A stretch of DNA of 64,000 nucleotides from Halorubrum sp. GN11_10-6_MGM. Lineage in GTDB: Archaea; Halobacteriota; Halobacteria; Halobacteriales; Haloferacaceae. This document shows positions 8,843-17,245 of the stretch, piece by piece. Position 1 is the stretch's first letter. Each line of letters starts with the position of its first letter. The position numbers and the translations under genes are program-made. The DNA lies in assembly GCF_005435165.1 (NCBI RefSeq), contig NZ_SGUC01000005.1, forward strand, positions 84,578-148,577, read 5' to 3'. The notes below the pieces were generated by a model. It did no database searches and was not told the origin of the DNA. It saw nothing but the letters and a program-made list of their open reading frames with translations.

Positions 8843-10135
8843 TCAGACCGGGACGATCCGTGCGACCGGCGCGTCGCCGGCGTCGACCGCGACGAAGAGG
8901 TGGCCGGTGGCGGGTTCGACCGCGACCGCGCGCATCCGCCACTCCCGGTCGTCGAGCAGCGGGCCGCGCTCGGTGACGGTCGCGTCCTGACCGTCGCCGT
9001 CGACCGTGAACCGCCCGAGGTACCGCGCCGCGAGCGTGCCCGCGAAGAGGTCGCCGCGCCACTCCGGGAACGCGTCGCCGTCGTAGAAGACGGCGCCGCT
9101 CGGCGGGAAGCCGCCGGAGCCGCAGGGCCAGTAGTGGACCGGCGCGACCACGCCGTCGCGCTCGTCGTGGCCCGGAGCGAGGGGCTCGTCGGTCCCGTAG
9201 CGGCAGGCCTCGCTCGCGACCGGCCAACCGTAGTTGCCGCCGGCGTCGACGACGTTGATCTCGTCGCCGTCGCGCTCGCCGTGCTCGCACTGCCAGACCG
9301 CGCCGGTCTCGGGTCGCACGGTCATCGCCTGCGGGTTCCGGTGGCCGTAGCTGTAAACGGCGTCTGACGCGGCCGACTCGTCCGCGAACGGATTCTCGGG
9401 GTGAGGGTCGCCGTCCGGCGTCAGCCGCAGGGTCGCCCCCAGCTCGTTCGACCGGTCCTGCGAGACGTGGTCGGGGCCGAAGTCGGTGTCGCGCCGGTCG
9501 CCGACCGTGACGAACAGCGCGTCGTCGGGGCCGAACGTCGCGCGCGAGCCGAAGTGGAGGGCCGTGTCGCGGAAGGGCTCGGCGACGAAGATCGCCTCGA
9601 ATCCGTCGAGCGCGGGCGCGCCGTCGCCGTCGAGCGAGAGCCGGCCGGCGCCGACGTGGGTCGTCGCGCCGTCCGCCCCGTCGCCCGCCGGGCTGTCGGC
9701 GGCGCTCGCCGAATACGTGAGGTACACGCGCGGGTCCTCCGGGTAGTCGGGGTGGACCGCGACGTCGAGCAGGCCGCCCTGCCCCTCCGCGACCACCTCG
9801 GGCGCGCCCGCGACCGGTTCGGTTTCTCCCGACTCGGGGTCGACGAGCGAGAGCCGACCCGGGCGCTCGGTGACCAGCAGGCGGCCGTCGCCGGGCAAAA
9901 AGGCGAGCCCCCACGGGTTCTCGAACCCGTCCGCGACGGTCTCGACGGCGTACTCCACCTCAGCGCCGTCGTCCGGCGAGGGGTCGTCGCCGTCGGGATC
10001 GTCGCCGGCGTCGGGGTCGCTCCCGGTCTCGCCGCCGAGACAGCCGGAGAGCGTCGGGAGCGCGGCGACCCCGGCGAGGCCGCCGGTCGCGCGGAGGGCG
10101 GTGCGTCTGTCGATGCGGTCGGAGGGGTCGGCCAT
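8843..10135 (-). CDS. Secreted PQQ-dependent sugar dehydrogenase-like lipoprotein
   Basis: This 430-residue protein belongs to the glucose/sorbosone dehydrogenase beta-propeller family, which uses PQQ to oxidise sugars outside the membrane. The N-terminus has a twin-arginine motif (DRRTALRA) and a lipobox (LSGC), so Tat export and lipid anchoring are likely. An acidic linker (about residues 35-60) precedes the propeller, which shows NPWGLAFLPGDGRLLVTERPG, LLDVAVHPDYPEDPRVYLTY and YSYGHRNPQAM. The ATG at 10135 gives a proper signal peptide. It is monocistronic and points toward the ribosomal operon. Substrate cannot be told from sequence. Confidence 0.85.
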   Translation of the reverse strand: MADPSDRIDRRTALRATGGLAGVAALPTLSGCLGGETGSDPDAGDDPDGDDPSPDDGAEVEYAVETVADGFENPWGLAFLPGDGRLLVTERPGRLSLVDPESGETEPVAGAPEVVAEGQGGLLDVAVHPDYPEDPRVYLTYSASAADSPAGDGADGATTHVGAGRLSLDGDGAPALDGFEAIFVAEPFRDTALHFGSRATFGPDDALFVTVGDRRDTDFGPDHVSQDRSNELGATLRLTPDGDPHPENPFADESAASDAVYSYGHRNPQAMTVRPETGAVWQCEHGERDGDEINVVDAGGNYGWPVASEACRYGTDEPLAPGHDERDGVVAPVHYWPCGSGGFPPSGAVFYDGDAFPEWRGDLFAGTLAARYLGRFTVDGDGQDATVTERGPLLDDREWRMRAVAVEPATGHLFVAVDAGDAPVARIVPV

Positions 10136-10201
10136 CGTTCGGGTTCGGATCGAGGTCGGGGCGCGACGCCGATGACCCTTCCGCCGACCGGCGTTCGGAA
10201 C

Positions 10202-10210
10202 CCTTATATC
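10202..10210 (+). promoter_or_regulatory. TATA box of the tRNA-Gly gene
   Basis: CCTTATATC lies about 33-41 bases upstream of the tRNA in otherwise GC-rich DNA. Position and composition fit an archaeal TATA element with a short 5' leader. The role is inferred. Confidence 0.5.
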
Positions 10211-10242
10211 TCCGACCCGGGCTACGATCGGATGCGAAGCAC

Positions 10243-10313
10243 GCACCGGTAGTGTAGTGGTATCACGCAACCTTGCCATGGTTGCAACCCGAGTTCAAAT
10301 CTCGGCCGGTGCA
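10243..10313 (+). tRNA. tRNA-Gly (anticodon GCC)
   Basis: The 71-base sequence folds into a complete cloverleaf: acceptor stem GCACCGG/CCGGTGC with discriminator A, D arm with the AGTGGTAT loop, anticodon stem CAACC/GGTTG enclosing TTGCCAT (anticodon GCC), and T arm CCGAG/CTCGG with loop TTCAAAT. No intron is present and the CCA end is not encoded. Parts of its 3' half recur just downstream, which makes this gene a likely past integration target. Confidence 0.97.
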
Positions 10314-10497
10314 TTTTGCGAACGAAGTGAGCAAAATCACCGAGAGAGATTTGAACGCTATCAGTCGCGCGCAGCGAGCGGCGGAGCCGCGAGCGAGCAC
10401 GTCTGATTCTGAGTTCAAATCTCGGCCGGTGCACTCCTTTCAGTCGCGCCCCGGCCTGACTCCCGCTCGCTGCGCTCGCGGGAGTCTCGGCCGGTGC
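10291..10497 (+). repeat. Repeated copies of the tRNA-Gly 3' end (attachment-site-like)
   Basis: The last 23 bases of the tRNA (10291-10313) are repeated exactly at 10411-10433, and 13 bases (TCTCGGCCGGTGC) recur at 10485-10497. An 11-base inverted copy of the T-arm (GAGATTTGAAC) lies at 10346-10356. Direct repeats of a tRNA 3' end normally mark sites where integrative elements entered or left. The intervals are only about 100 and 50 bases and contain no integrase, so these look like scars. Between the copies there are short palindromes, for example ATTTTGC...GCAAAAT at about 10313-10337. Confidence 0.8.
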
Positions 10498-10554
10498 CGT
10501 TCCTAATTACTTGAGTCGAATCTGAGAGGGATTCTTGTCGGTCGCGGCCGGCAC

Positions 10555-10700
10555 GGATCGGTCCTCTCGCGGCACCGCACAGCACCTCACGCCTCCCCAG
10601 CCTCGTCGGCCTCCCTGCGGTCGGCCGACTCCCTCGCACGATCGCCGTTCGCGCCCGGCGGGCGCTCACGGGCGCGCGCCACCGCACCGCTTCACCCCTT
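10555..10700 (-). repeat. Dispersed structured element, copy A (3'-truncated)
   Basis: Read on the minus strand, this copy has a 5' box GCGGTGGCGCG, a hairpin GCGCCC-GCC-GGGCGC, the link GCGAGGGAGTCG-like segment, a second stem GTCGGCC...GGCCGAC, and the conserved core CGAGGCTGGGGAGG (core on the plus strand at 10575-10605). It lacks the CTGGGGCTTCGG box that ends copies B-D. With the preceding tRNA-end repeats it fills the 450-base gap between the tRNA and the aldo/keto reductase. Boundaries are approximate. Confidence 0.7.
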
Positions 10701-10760
10701 TCGTCGGGAAATCGTTCCCCGACCGGTACTTTCAATCGGCGATCCGGCGAAGGCGTTCGC

Positions 10761-11603
10761 GTGACCGTACCAACGAAGACGCTCCCGAGCGGCGCCGAGA
10801 TGCCGGCGCTCGGACTGGGCACGTACGACCTCGACGACGACGAGACGAAGGCGAGCGTCCGCGCGGCGCTCGACGCGGGCTACGCGCACATCGACACGGC
10901 CGAGGGGTACCACAACGAGCGAGCGATCGGCGACGCCCTCGCGGCGAGCGGCGTCGACCGCGACGACGTGTTTCTCACCTCGAAGGTGCTCGCGAAGAAC
11001 CTCAACTACGAGTCGGTGATCGAGTCGTGCGAGGCGTCGCTCGACCGCCTCGGCACCGGCTACCTCGACCTCTACCTGATCCACTGGCCGAACCCCGCGA
11101 TCTCGCTGCGCGAGACGCTCCGGGCGATGGCGGAGCTTCGCGACCGGGGACTCGTCCGCGACGTCGGCGTCTCGAACTTCAGCGCGTATCAGCTGAGCTG
11201 CGCGCACCATATTTCGGACGTGCCGATCGCCGTGAACCAGATCGAGTTCCACCCGTGGTTCCAGCGACCGGATCTGGTCGACTACTGCCGCGAGTCGGAC
11301 ACCGTGATCGAGGCCGCGGCCCCGCTCGCGCGGACGGACGTGTTCGGCGACGAGGTCGTCGCCGAGCTCGCGGAGAAGTACGAGGTACACCCGGCGCAGG
11401 TCGTCGTGCGGTGGGCGATCGACAGCGGCGTGGTCCCGCTCCCGCGCTCGTCGACGCCGGACCACGTCCGGGCGAACGCCGAGACGGACTGGGAGTTGGA
11501 CGAGGCCGACCGGCGACGCCTCGACGAGCGCGACCGCGACGCGCCGGTGTACGACACGCCCGCCCGCGACTGGACGAGCGACGTGTACGGGATCGAGCAG
11601 TAG
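10761..11603 (+). CDS. Aldo/keto reductase
   Basis: This 280-residue (alpha/beta)8-barrel protein belongs to the AKR superfamily, which reduces aldehydes or ketones with NAD(P)H. The catalytic tetrad is visible: Asp in HIDTAEGYHNE, Tyr in the same stretch, Lys in LTSKVLAKN and His in LYLIHWP. Cofactor-side motifs GVSNFS, NQIEFHPW and PLPRSSTPDHV are also present. The start is a GTG, since no ATG gives the conserved KTLPSGAEMPALGLGTYDL beginning. Substrate is unknown. It converges with the downstream oxidoreductase gene. Confidence 0.9.
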   Translation: MTVPTKTLPSGAEMPALGLGTYDLDDDETKASVRAALDAGYAHIDTAEGYHNERAIGDALAASGVDRDDVFLTSKVLAKNLNYESVIESCEASLDRLGTGYLDLYLIHWPNPAISLRETLRAMAELRDRGLVRDVGVSNFSAYQLSCAHHISDVPIAVNQIEFHPWFQRPDLVDYCRESDTVIEAAAPLARTDVFGDEVVAELAEKYEVHPAQVVVRWAIDSGVVPLPRSSTPDHVRANAETDWELDEADRRRLDERDRDAPVYDTPARDWTSDVYGIEQ

Positions 11604-11613
11604 CGAGGCGAGG

Positions 11614-12711
11614 TTACGCCTCGTCGCCGAGCGCCACCGGCGCTCCCGTCTCGGCCGACTCGTAGACGGCGTCGAGCGCGCGGGCGTCGGTGAGCGCGTG
11701 CTCGCCGTCGGCGTGGAACGGCTCGTCCGCAAGCAGCTGGTGGCCGAAGTATGCGAACTCCGCTTCGATCTGGTGGACCTGCTCGAAGTCGAGGTCGACC
11801 CGAGTGCCGTCGCGGACGACGGCGAACCCGCGGTCCTCGCGCTCGTAGAACGCCGGGTCTAAGATCAGCCGCGCCTCCGTGCCGGTGACCTCCAGCCGGC
11901 TCGCGTGCTGAGCGTTCTGGCTCACCGAGCACTGGGCGTCGACGTCGCCCGGGAACTCCAGCCGGAACGTGGCGTGTTCGTCGACGCCGGCGAACGCCTC
12001 GTGCTCCGACCGGGTCCGCCCGGACACCCGTACCGGGTCCGCGCCGAGGACGAACCGCGTCGTGTTGAGCGGGTACACCCCCAGATCCATGACGGCACAG
12101 CCGCCGGAGAGCTCGGGGTCGAGCCGCCACTGGTCGGCGTCGCCGCCGAGCTCGCCGAGCATCGTCTGCGACATCGTCGCGTGGACGTGGATCACCTCGC
12201 CGGCGACGCCCGCGTCGAGCAGGTCGCGCAGCCGCCGGACGGCCGGGTCGGTCTGCATCCGGTAGCCGACCATCAGCGGGACGCCGGCGTCGCGGCACGC
12301 GGCCACGAGCCGGCGCGCGCGGTCGAGCGTCGCTTCGAGGGGTTTCTCACAGAGGACCGCCTTCCCCTGCTCCGCGGCGGCCTCGACGTACTCCAAGTGC
12401 GTCGCGTTCGGCGTCGCGACGTAGACGGCGTCGTACTCGTCGGCGGCCGCGCCGGACCGGAACGCCTCGGGCGTGACGCCGGTCAGGCCGCGCTCGGCCG
12501 CGACGGCCTCGACCGCGTCGGCGTCGACGTCGGTGACGACGGTCGCCTCGGTGTACGCCGACCGCTCGATCCCGGGCAGCGCCCACTCGCGGGCGAACCA
12601 GCCGAGACCGACGACCGCGACTCGGACGGGATCGGTGACCGCGTCGGGGTCGAGCGTCTCCCAGTCCCGGCGCGCGAACTCGTCGAGGTACTCCGCGAAG
12701 GCGGCGTCCAT
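11614..12711 (-). CDS. Gfo/Idh/MocA-family oxidoreductase
   Basis: This 365-residue protein has an N-terminal NAD(P)-binding Rossmann fold starting VAVVGLGWFAREWALPG, the YVATPNATHLEYVEAA strand and the family signature AVLCEKPLEATLDRARRLV (Glu-Lys-Pro), followed by the C-terminal alpha/beta domain. Such enzymes oxidise or reduce sugars, inositols or related compounds; haloarchaeal relatives include xylose dehydrogenase-like proteins. The ATG at 12711 is preferred to a TTG nine codons upstream. It is encoded tail to tail with the aldo/keto reductase, 10 bases apart. Confidence 0.9.
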   Translation of the reverse strand: MDAAFAEYLDEFARRDWETLDPDAVTDPVRVAVVGLGWFAREWALPGIERSAYTEATVVTDVDADAVEAVAAERGLTGVTPEAFRSGAAADEYDAVYVATPNATHLEYVEAAAEQGKAVLCEKPLEATLDRARRLVAACRDAGVPLMVGYRMQTDPAVRRLRDLLDAGVAGEVIHVHATMSQTMLGELGGDADQWRLDPELSGGCAVMDLGVYPLNTTRFVLGADPVRVSGRTRSEHEAFAGVDEHATFRLEFPGDVDAQCSVSQNAQHASRLEVTGTEARLILDPAFYEREDRGFAVVRDGTRVDLDFEQVHQIEAEFAYFGHQLLADEPFHADGEHALTDARALDAVYESAETGAPVALGDEA

Positions 12712-12796
12712 GCCCGGGTCTGGGCGGGCGGGCGTCAAATAACCACGGCGACGCGGCCGGGCGGACGGCCGGAATTGAGCGTCGCCCCCGACGACG

Positions 12797-13330
12797 TCAC
12801 CGCGCCCACTCCCCGTCGTACTCCACCCGGGGTCGCTCGACGTCGATCCCGATCTCGCGGAGCGTCTCGGTCGCGCGCTCGACGGGCGCGGGGTCGGCGC
12901 GGTCGAGGGCGTCCTTGGTCGCCGCGGTGAACCGGACCGTCCACTCGCCGTCGATCACGACCGTCGCGTGCCGCGGGATGTCGGAGTGACCCTCCCACGA
13001 GTCAGCGAGGAGGTCGTACGACTCGGCGACGCCGCCGTGAAAGTCCGCGACGACCGGGAACGGGAGGGCGAACCGGTCGGCGTACGCGAACGCCGCGTAC
13101 AGCGAGTCGCCCGTGAGCGCGACGACGGCGAGGTCGTCGCGGCCGTGCCACCCGGCGTCGCGGACCGCGGCGAACGCGGCGGTACAGGTCGGCACGAACG
13201 TCGCGGGCGCGAAACAGAGCGCGACCGCGTCGTGCGCCTCCACTAGGTCGAACAGCGCGATCTCCGCCGCCTCGGCCCCGACCACGGCGGGCGCGATGAA
13301 GTCGGGCGCCTTGACCCCGGCGTCGATCAC
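12797..13330 (-). CDS. Peroxiredoxin-like (AhpC/TSA) protein
   Basis: This 177-residue thioredoxin-fold protein has a peroxidatic cysteine motif P-x3-V-P-T-C (Cys49) preceded by AVALCFAPA, which fits the P-x3-T-x2-C pattern with one shift in the Thr. Later segments VVADFHGGVAESYDL and HATVVIDGEWTVRF are typical of atypical 2-Cys or 1-Cys peroxiredoxins. A probable role is peroxide reduction in the cytoplasm. It lies one base downstream of the carboxyltransferase gene on the same strand, so the two are probably co-transcribed, though no functional link is evident. Confidence 0.8.
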   Translation of the reverse strand: MIDAGVKAPDFIAPAVVGAEAAEIALFDLVEAHDAVALCFAPATFVPTCTAAFAAVRDAGWHGRDDLAVVALTGDSLYAAFAYADRFALPFPVVADFHGGVAESYDLLADSWEGHSDIPRHATVVIDGEWTVRFTAATKDALDRADPAPVERATETLREIGIDVERPRVEYDGEWAR

Positions 13331-13331
13331 G

Positions 13332-15143
13332 TCACAGCACCGTCCCGTGTTTCTTGTCCGGCAGGTCCTTCCGAACGTCCTCGTAGAAGTCGAACCGCGC
13401 GGCCAGTTCGGCGCGGAGGTCGGAGGGGGGTACGATCTCGTCGATGACGACCTCGCTCGCCATCCGGTGGACGTCGATCCCCTCGCGGTACTCCTCGCGC
13501 AGGCGCTCCTCCTCGGCGGCGCGCTCCTCAGGGTCGTCGATCTCGGCGAGCTTCCGGGCGTAGACGGCGTTGATCGCGGCCTCCGGGCCCATGATCCCGA
13601 TCTCGCCGGAGGGGAGCCCGATCACGCTCTCGGGGTCGTAGGCGGGACCGCCCATCGCGTAGATGCCCGCGCCGTACGCCTTCCGGACGACGACGGTCTG
13701 TTTCGGGACCGTCGCCGAGGAGGTGGCGTAGATCATCTTCTTCCCCTTCTCCAAGATGGCGTCCTTCTCCACCTGCGAGCCGGCCATGAAGCCGGGCGTG
13801 TCACAGAGGTACAGGAGGGGGATCTCGTAGGCGTCGCAGGTCCAGATGAACTCCGCGGCCTTCTCCGCCGCGTCCGGGAAGATCGCGCCCGACCGCTCGG
13901 TCGGCTGGTTGGCGACGACGCCGACCGGGCGCCCGTCGATCCGACAGAACGCCGTGACGATCTCCGGTCCGTACCCCTCCTTCAGCTCGAACACCGACTC
14001 GGCGTCCGCGATCCGGTCGAGCAGGTCGTGGGCGTCGTACGGCCGGTTCGGCGCCTCGGGGATCAGCTCGTCGATCCCCGCCGGCGAGAACTTCGGCGGC
14101 TTCGTCTCGCGTTTCGGGGGCTTCTCGCCGGCCCGGTCGGGGAGGTAGCCGATCAGGTCCGCGACCAGCTCGCGGGCGTGCTCCTCGTCGCGCGCGATCA
14201 GGTCCGCGGAGCCGGACTCCTCGGCGTGGACGCGGGGGCCGCCCAGCTCCTCCAGGTCGATCTCCTCGCCGGTGACCATCTCGACCATCCGGGGCGAGGC
14301 GATCGCCATCGCGGACATCTCCTCCACCATGACGGTGAAGTCGGCGAAGACGGGCGTGTAGGCGGCGCCGGCGATACAGGGGCCGTAGAGGACGCAGATC
14401 TGCGGCACGGCGCCAGAGAGCATCGAGTGGTTGTAGTAGTACTTCCCGATCCCCTCGCGGTTGGCGAAGAAACCGGTCTGCTGGTCGATACGGCCGCCGG
14501 AGGAGTCCATCAGGTAGAGGACGGGGTTCCCCGTCTTCAGCGCGCGCTGTTGCATCCGGAGGAACTTCTCGACGCCCTTCGACGCCATCGACCCCGCCTT
14601 CACGGTGAAGTCGTTGGCCATGAAGTGGACGTCGCGCCCCTCGAACTCCGCCGCGCCCGTCAGGAGGCCGTCGCCCGGCAGTCGGTCGCCGCCCGCCTCG
14701 TTCCGTTCCCCGTCGTCGCCGGCGGGCGCGCTCGGGTGCCAGTCGTCGAACGCGGCGAACTTCCCGTCCTCGAATTTCACGCCCGCGGGGTCGCCGTCCG
14801 CCGCGTCCGCGTCGCCGGTCCCCCGAGTCCCGCCCTCGCCGCCGAACCAGAGGTCGAGGCGGTCGCGGACGAACAGCTTCCCCTGCTCGGAGAGCCGGTC
14901 GCGGTACTTCTCCGGGCCGCCCTCGCGGATGTCGGCTATCTCGTCGCGCAGGTCGCGCTCGCGGTCCGTGGGGCCGAGGTCGTCGTCGAGCGGATAGCTC
15001 GTCTCGGGCGGTTCGGCGCTGGCGACCGGCGTCTCGCCGTCGCCGACGTGGACGTCGACGTCGACGCCGAGGTGTTCCGCGAGCGACACCGCTATCGCCT
15101 CGGCCTCCTCGGGGGTCGCCGACGCGCCGACGTGGACTTTCAT
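13332..15143 (-). CDS. Acyl-CoA carboxylase, carboxyltransferase subunit
   Basis: This 603-residue protein is a biotin-dependent acyl-CoA carboxyltransferase (PccB/AccD5-like) with two crotonase-like halves. Features seen: DRLDLWFGGEGG, the acyl-CoA site LMDSSGGRIDQQTGFFANREG, CVLYGPCIAGAAY, and in the second half FCRIDGRPVGVVANQP, LCDTPGFMAGSQVEKDAI and GAGIYAMGGPAYDPE. About 50 extra N-terminal residues (MKVHVGASATPEEAEAIAV) precede the usual start. The ATG at 15143 is preferred to a further upstream in-frame start. No biotin carboxylase or biotin carrier gene is next to it, so partners must be encoded elsewhere. Confidence 0.9.
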   Translation of the reverse strand: MKVHVGASATPEEAEAIAVSLAEHLGVDVDVHVGDGETPVASAEPPETSYPLDDDLGPTDRERDLRDEIADIREGGPEKYRDRLSEQGKLFVRDRLDLWFGGEGGTRGTGDADAADGDPAGVKFEDGKFAAFDDWHPSAPAGDDGERNEAGGDRLPGDGLLTGAAEFEGRDVHFMANDFTVKAGSMASKGVEKFLRMQQRALKTGNPVLYLMDSSGGRIDQQTGFFANREGIGKYYYNHSMLSGAVPQICVLYGPCIAGAAYTPVFADFTVMVEEMSAMAIASPRMVEMVTGEEIDLEELGGPRVHAEESGSADLIARDEEHARELVADLIGYLPDRAGEKPPKRETKPPKFSPAGIDELIPEAPNRPYDAHDLLDRIADAESVFELKEGYGPEIVTAFCRIDGRPVGVVANQPTERSGAIFPDAAEKAAEFIWTCDAYEIPLLYLCDTPGFMAGSQVEKDAILEKGKKMIYATSSATVPKQTVVVRKAYGAGIYAMGGPAYDPESVIGLPSGEIGIMGPEAAINAVYARKLAEIDDPEERAAEEERLREEYREGIDVHRMASEVVIDEIVPPSDLRAELAARFDFYEDVRKDLPDKKHGTVL

Positions 15144-15251
15144 GGACGCAAGATTTGCGGAGAGTCCTAAACAGTTTTCCATGCGGGATTCGGCCCGGAC
15201 CGGGCGACCGACCGCGCTCCGACGGGCGCGTCCCGCCGGCCGCGACGGCGC

Positions 15252-16220
15252 TCAGTCGTCGCCGACGGCCGCTTCCAACCGCTCGATCAGCGCCTCGTTG
15301 CCGACGTACAGCGGGACGCGCTGATGGACCGCCTCAGGCTCGACGTCGAGGATCGACCCGGCGCCGTCGGAGGAAGCGCCGCCCGCGCGCTCGACGATGT
15401 ACGCGATCGGGTTCGCCTCGAACTGGAGCCGCAGCTTCCCTTCCGGCGCGCTGCGCAGCGCGGGGTACGCGAACACCCCGCCGTAGGTGAGCACTTGGTT
15501 CACGTCGCCGACCATCGCCCCGCCGTACCGGAGCTTCAGGTCGTCCTCGATAGAGCGGGCGAACGCGCGGAAGTCGCTCGGCCAGTCGGGGACGCGCCCG
15601 CCGAAGCCGTAGACGGTCGGCGTCTCCGGAAGCGTCAGGTCGGCCTCGACGACCGAGCGCGAAACCGCCGACCCGTCCTCGTCGCCGCCGTCGCGCTCGA
15701 CGACCTCCTCGCGGACGCCCGACTCGTCGGCGACGATCATCGTCGTGATCGGGCCGTAGAGGACGTATCCGGCGGCGACGAGGTCGCGGCCGCTCGCCGG
15801 CAGCGGGGCGTCGTAGATCCCGACGACGGTCCCCATCGCGTTGTTCGACCGGAGGTTCGAGGAGCCGTCGAGCGGGTCGATCGCGACCGCGTAGGCGCCG
15901 CCGTCGGCCGCGTCGGTGCCTCCCGCGTCGTCGCTCCCGACCGCGCCGCCCGCGTCGACCGCCTCCTCGCGCTCCTCGCTGACGAACGAGCCGACGCCGT
16001 CGATCGCGGTGATCGCCTCGCCGAGCAGCTCGTCGGCGTACAGGTCGCCCGCCAGCACCGACTCGCCGGAGGCGTTCTCCGTCCCGGCCTCCACGCGGCG
16101 GCCGGGGAGCGCGGCGCGGATCTCGGGAGCCGTCGCCGCCACCGCGTCGAACACCGCCTCGACGGTCGCGTCGACGTCGGGGTCGCCGCCGTCGGCGCGG
16201 GGGGCGTGCGGGTCGGCCAT
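15252..16220 (-). CDS. fbp: Fructose-1,6-bisphosphatase, class I type
   Basis: This 322-residue enzyme removes the 1-phosphate of fructose 1,6-bisphosphate, the committed step of gluconeogenesis. The metal and phosphate site IDPLDGSSNLRSNNAMGTVVGIY, the upstream acidic FVSEEREE and the region LKLRYGGAMVGDVNQVLTYGGVFAYP match class I FBPase. An acidic Gly/Asp/Ala-rich insert (about residues 97-117) and another near residue 185 are halophile-type loops. Its ATG overlaps the TGA of the aldolase gene (TGATG), so the two are coupled in one gluconeogenic operon. Confidence 0.92.
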   Translation of the reverse strand: MADPHAPRADGGDPDVDATVEAVFDAVAATAPEIRAALPGRRVEAGTENASGESVLAGDLYADELLGEAITAIDGVGSFVSEEREEAVDAGGAVGSDDAGGTDAADGGAYAVAIDPLDGSSNLRSNNAMGTVVGIYDAPLPASGRDLVAAGYVLYGPITTMIVADESGVREEVVERDGGDEDGSAVSRSVVEADLTLPETPTVYGFGGRVPDWPSDFRAFARSIEDDLKLRYGGAMVGDVNQVLTYGGVFAYPALRSAPEGKLRLQFEANPIAYIVERAGGASSDGAGSILDVEPEAVHQRVPLYVGNEALIERLEAAVGDD

Positions 16221-17023
16221 CAGTCGGCGCTCTCGGCGACGGCGAGCGCCTCGCCGGGATCGGCCTCCTCGAAGATCACGGCTTCGAGGGCGTCGAGGAT
16301 GCGCTCGGGGTCGTCGCGCTGGAAGACGTTTCGGCCGACGGCGATGCCGGTCGCCCCCGCGTCGATGGCGTTCGAGACGTTCCGGAGGAACTCCTCGTCG
16401 TCGCGCATCGTCCCGCCGGACATCACCACGTCGGCGGGGCCGGCCATCTCGACGGCGTGGCCCATCGCCTCGGCGGAGCCGGGGTACTTCACTTTCACCA
16501 CGTCGGCGCCGAGCTCTAAGCCCAGCCGCGCGCCGTACGAGATCACGTCCGGGCTCCCGTCGTTGCGGAGCCCCTGTCCGCGCGGGTACGACCACATGAC
16601 GACCGCCATGTCGTGCTCGCGGGCGCCCTCCTGCGCCTCGCGGAACTCCTCGGCCATCTCGACCTCGTGGTTCGACCCGCCGTAGACGGTGAACCCGACC
16701 GCGTCGGCGCCCAGCTCCGCCGCGTACTCGGGGGTACAGTTGACCGCGCTGTCGGGCTCGCCCCGCCAGAGGTTCGAGGTCCCGTTGAGCTTCAACAGGA
16801 GGTTCACCTCCTCGTCGTAGTCGGGGTAGTACGCCTCGGCGAGCCCCTTCTGGACGGCCAGCGAGGTGACCGCCTCGTGGGTGGCGAGCTCGAAGATCCG
16901 CTCGGGGTCGGCGGTGTCGGGGTTCGGCTCGAAGTCGACCGGGCCGTGTTCGATCCCGTGGTCGTACGCGAGGATGAGCGACTTGCCGTCGCGCGAGATG
17001 GAGTCGGCGGCGTGAGGAAGCAT
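16220..17023 (-). CDS. Fructose-bisphosphate aldolase class I (archaeal DhnA type)
   Basis: This about 267-residue (beta/alpha)8-barrel protein belongs to the archaeal class I aldolase/DhnA family. It has the start GKSLILAYDHGIEHGPVDF, the GGSNHEVEM turn, the Schiff-base lysine region DVVKVKYPGSAEAM and the phosphate loop VVMSGGTMRDDEEFLRNV with GATGIAVGRNVFQR. Pairing with fbp supports the gluconeogenic aldolase role, although aminoshikimate-pathway paralogues look similar. I chose the ATG at 17023 because a TATA-like box 27 bases upstream would make it leaderless; a TTG at 17038 would add five residues. Confidence 0.87.
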   Translation of the reverse strand: MLPHAADSISRDGKSLILAYDHGIEHGPVDFEPNPDTADPERIFELATHEAVTSLAVQKGLAEAYYPDYDEEVNLLLKLNGTSNLWRGEPDSAVNCTPEYAAELGADAVGFTVYGGSNHEVEMAEEFREAQEGAREHDMAVVMWSYPRGQGLRNDGSPDVISYGARLGLELGADVVKVKYPGSAEAMGHAVEMAGPADVVMSGGTMRDDEEFLRNVSNAIDAGATGIAVGRNVFQRDDPERILDALEAVIFEEADPGEALAVAESAD

Positions 17024-17046
17024 CAGTTCGTAGTTCAATCACATCG

Positions 17047-17055
17047 GTAAAAAGT
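17047..17055 (-). promoter_or_regulatory. TATA box of the aldolase/fructose-bisphosphatase operon
   Basis: On the minus strand this reads TACTTTTTA and its centre lies about 27 bases from the proposed ATG, the normal archaeal TATA-to-start-site distance. It therefore supports a leaderless transcript starting at 17023. Confidence 0.55.
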
Positions 17056-17210
17056 ACTATGGTCGTTTTAGCGGCCGTAAAGAAACGCGTTCGCGCGTCT
17101 CAGCGCCGTTGAAGTGAGTTAGGCGTGAAATAACTTCTCCCAATGATTACTACTCAGATAGTTAATTATCAGTATTCCGCAACGAATCAAGGCCGTCGTT
17201 CTCGAAGGCG

Positions 17211-17220
17211 CAATACTTAC
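17211..17220 (+). promoter_or_regulatory. TATA box of the 3-hydroxyacyl-CoA dehydrogenase gene
   Basis: CAATACTTAC lies 26-35 bases before the ATG at 17246. Together with the AT-rich stretch at 17125-17180 it makes up the divergent promoter region between the aldolase operon and this gene. The assignment is positional. Confidence 0.5.
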
Positions 17221-17245
17221 TTCCCGCGACGCGACACCGGTCCTC

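Noticed and set aside
10314..10760. An integrase-bearing island at tRNA-Gly
   Set aside because: Only tRNA-end repeats and a structured repeat are present; no integrase or cargo gene fits in the short intervals.
10535..11665. Long plus-strand frame starting in the repeat before the aldo/keto reductase
   Set aside because: It runs through the repeat and then the reductase in the wrong frame; composition is Arg-rich.
13113..15170. A 685-residue open frame on the plus strand
   Set aside because: It is the antisense shadow of the carboxyltransferase gene. Its translation is Arg/Val/Leu-rich and lacks motifs, typical of opposite-strand frames in GC-rich DNA.
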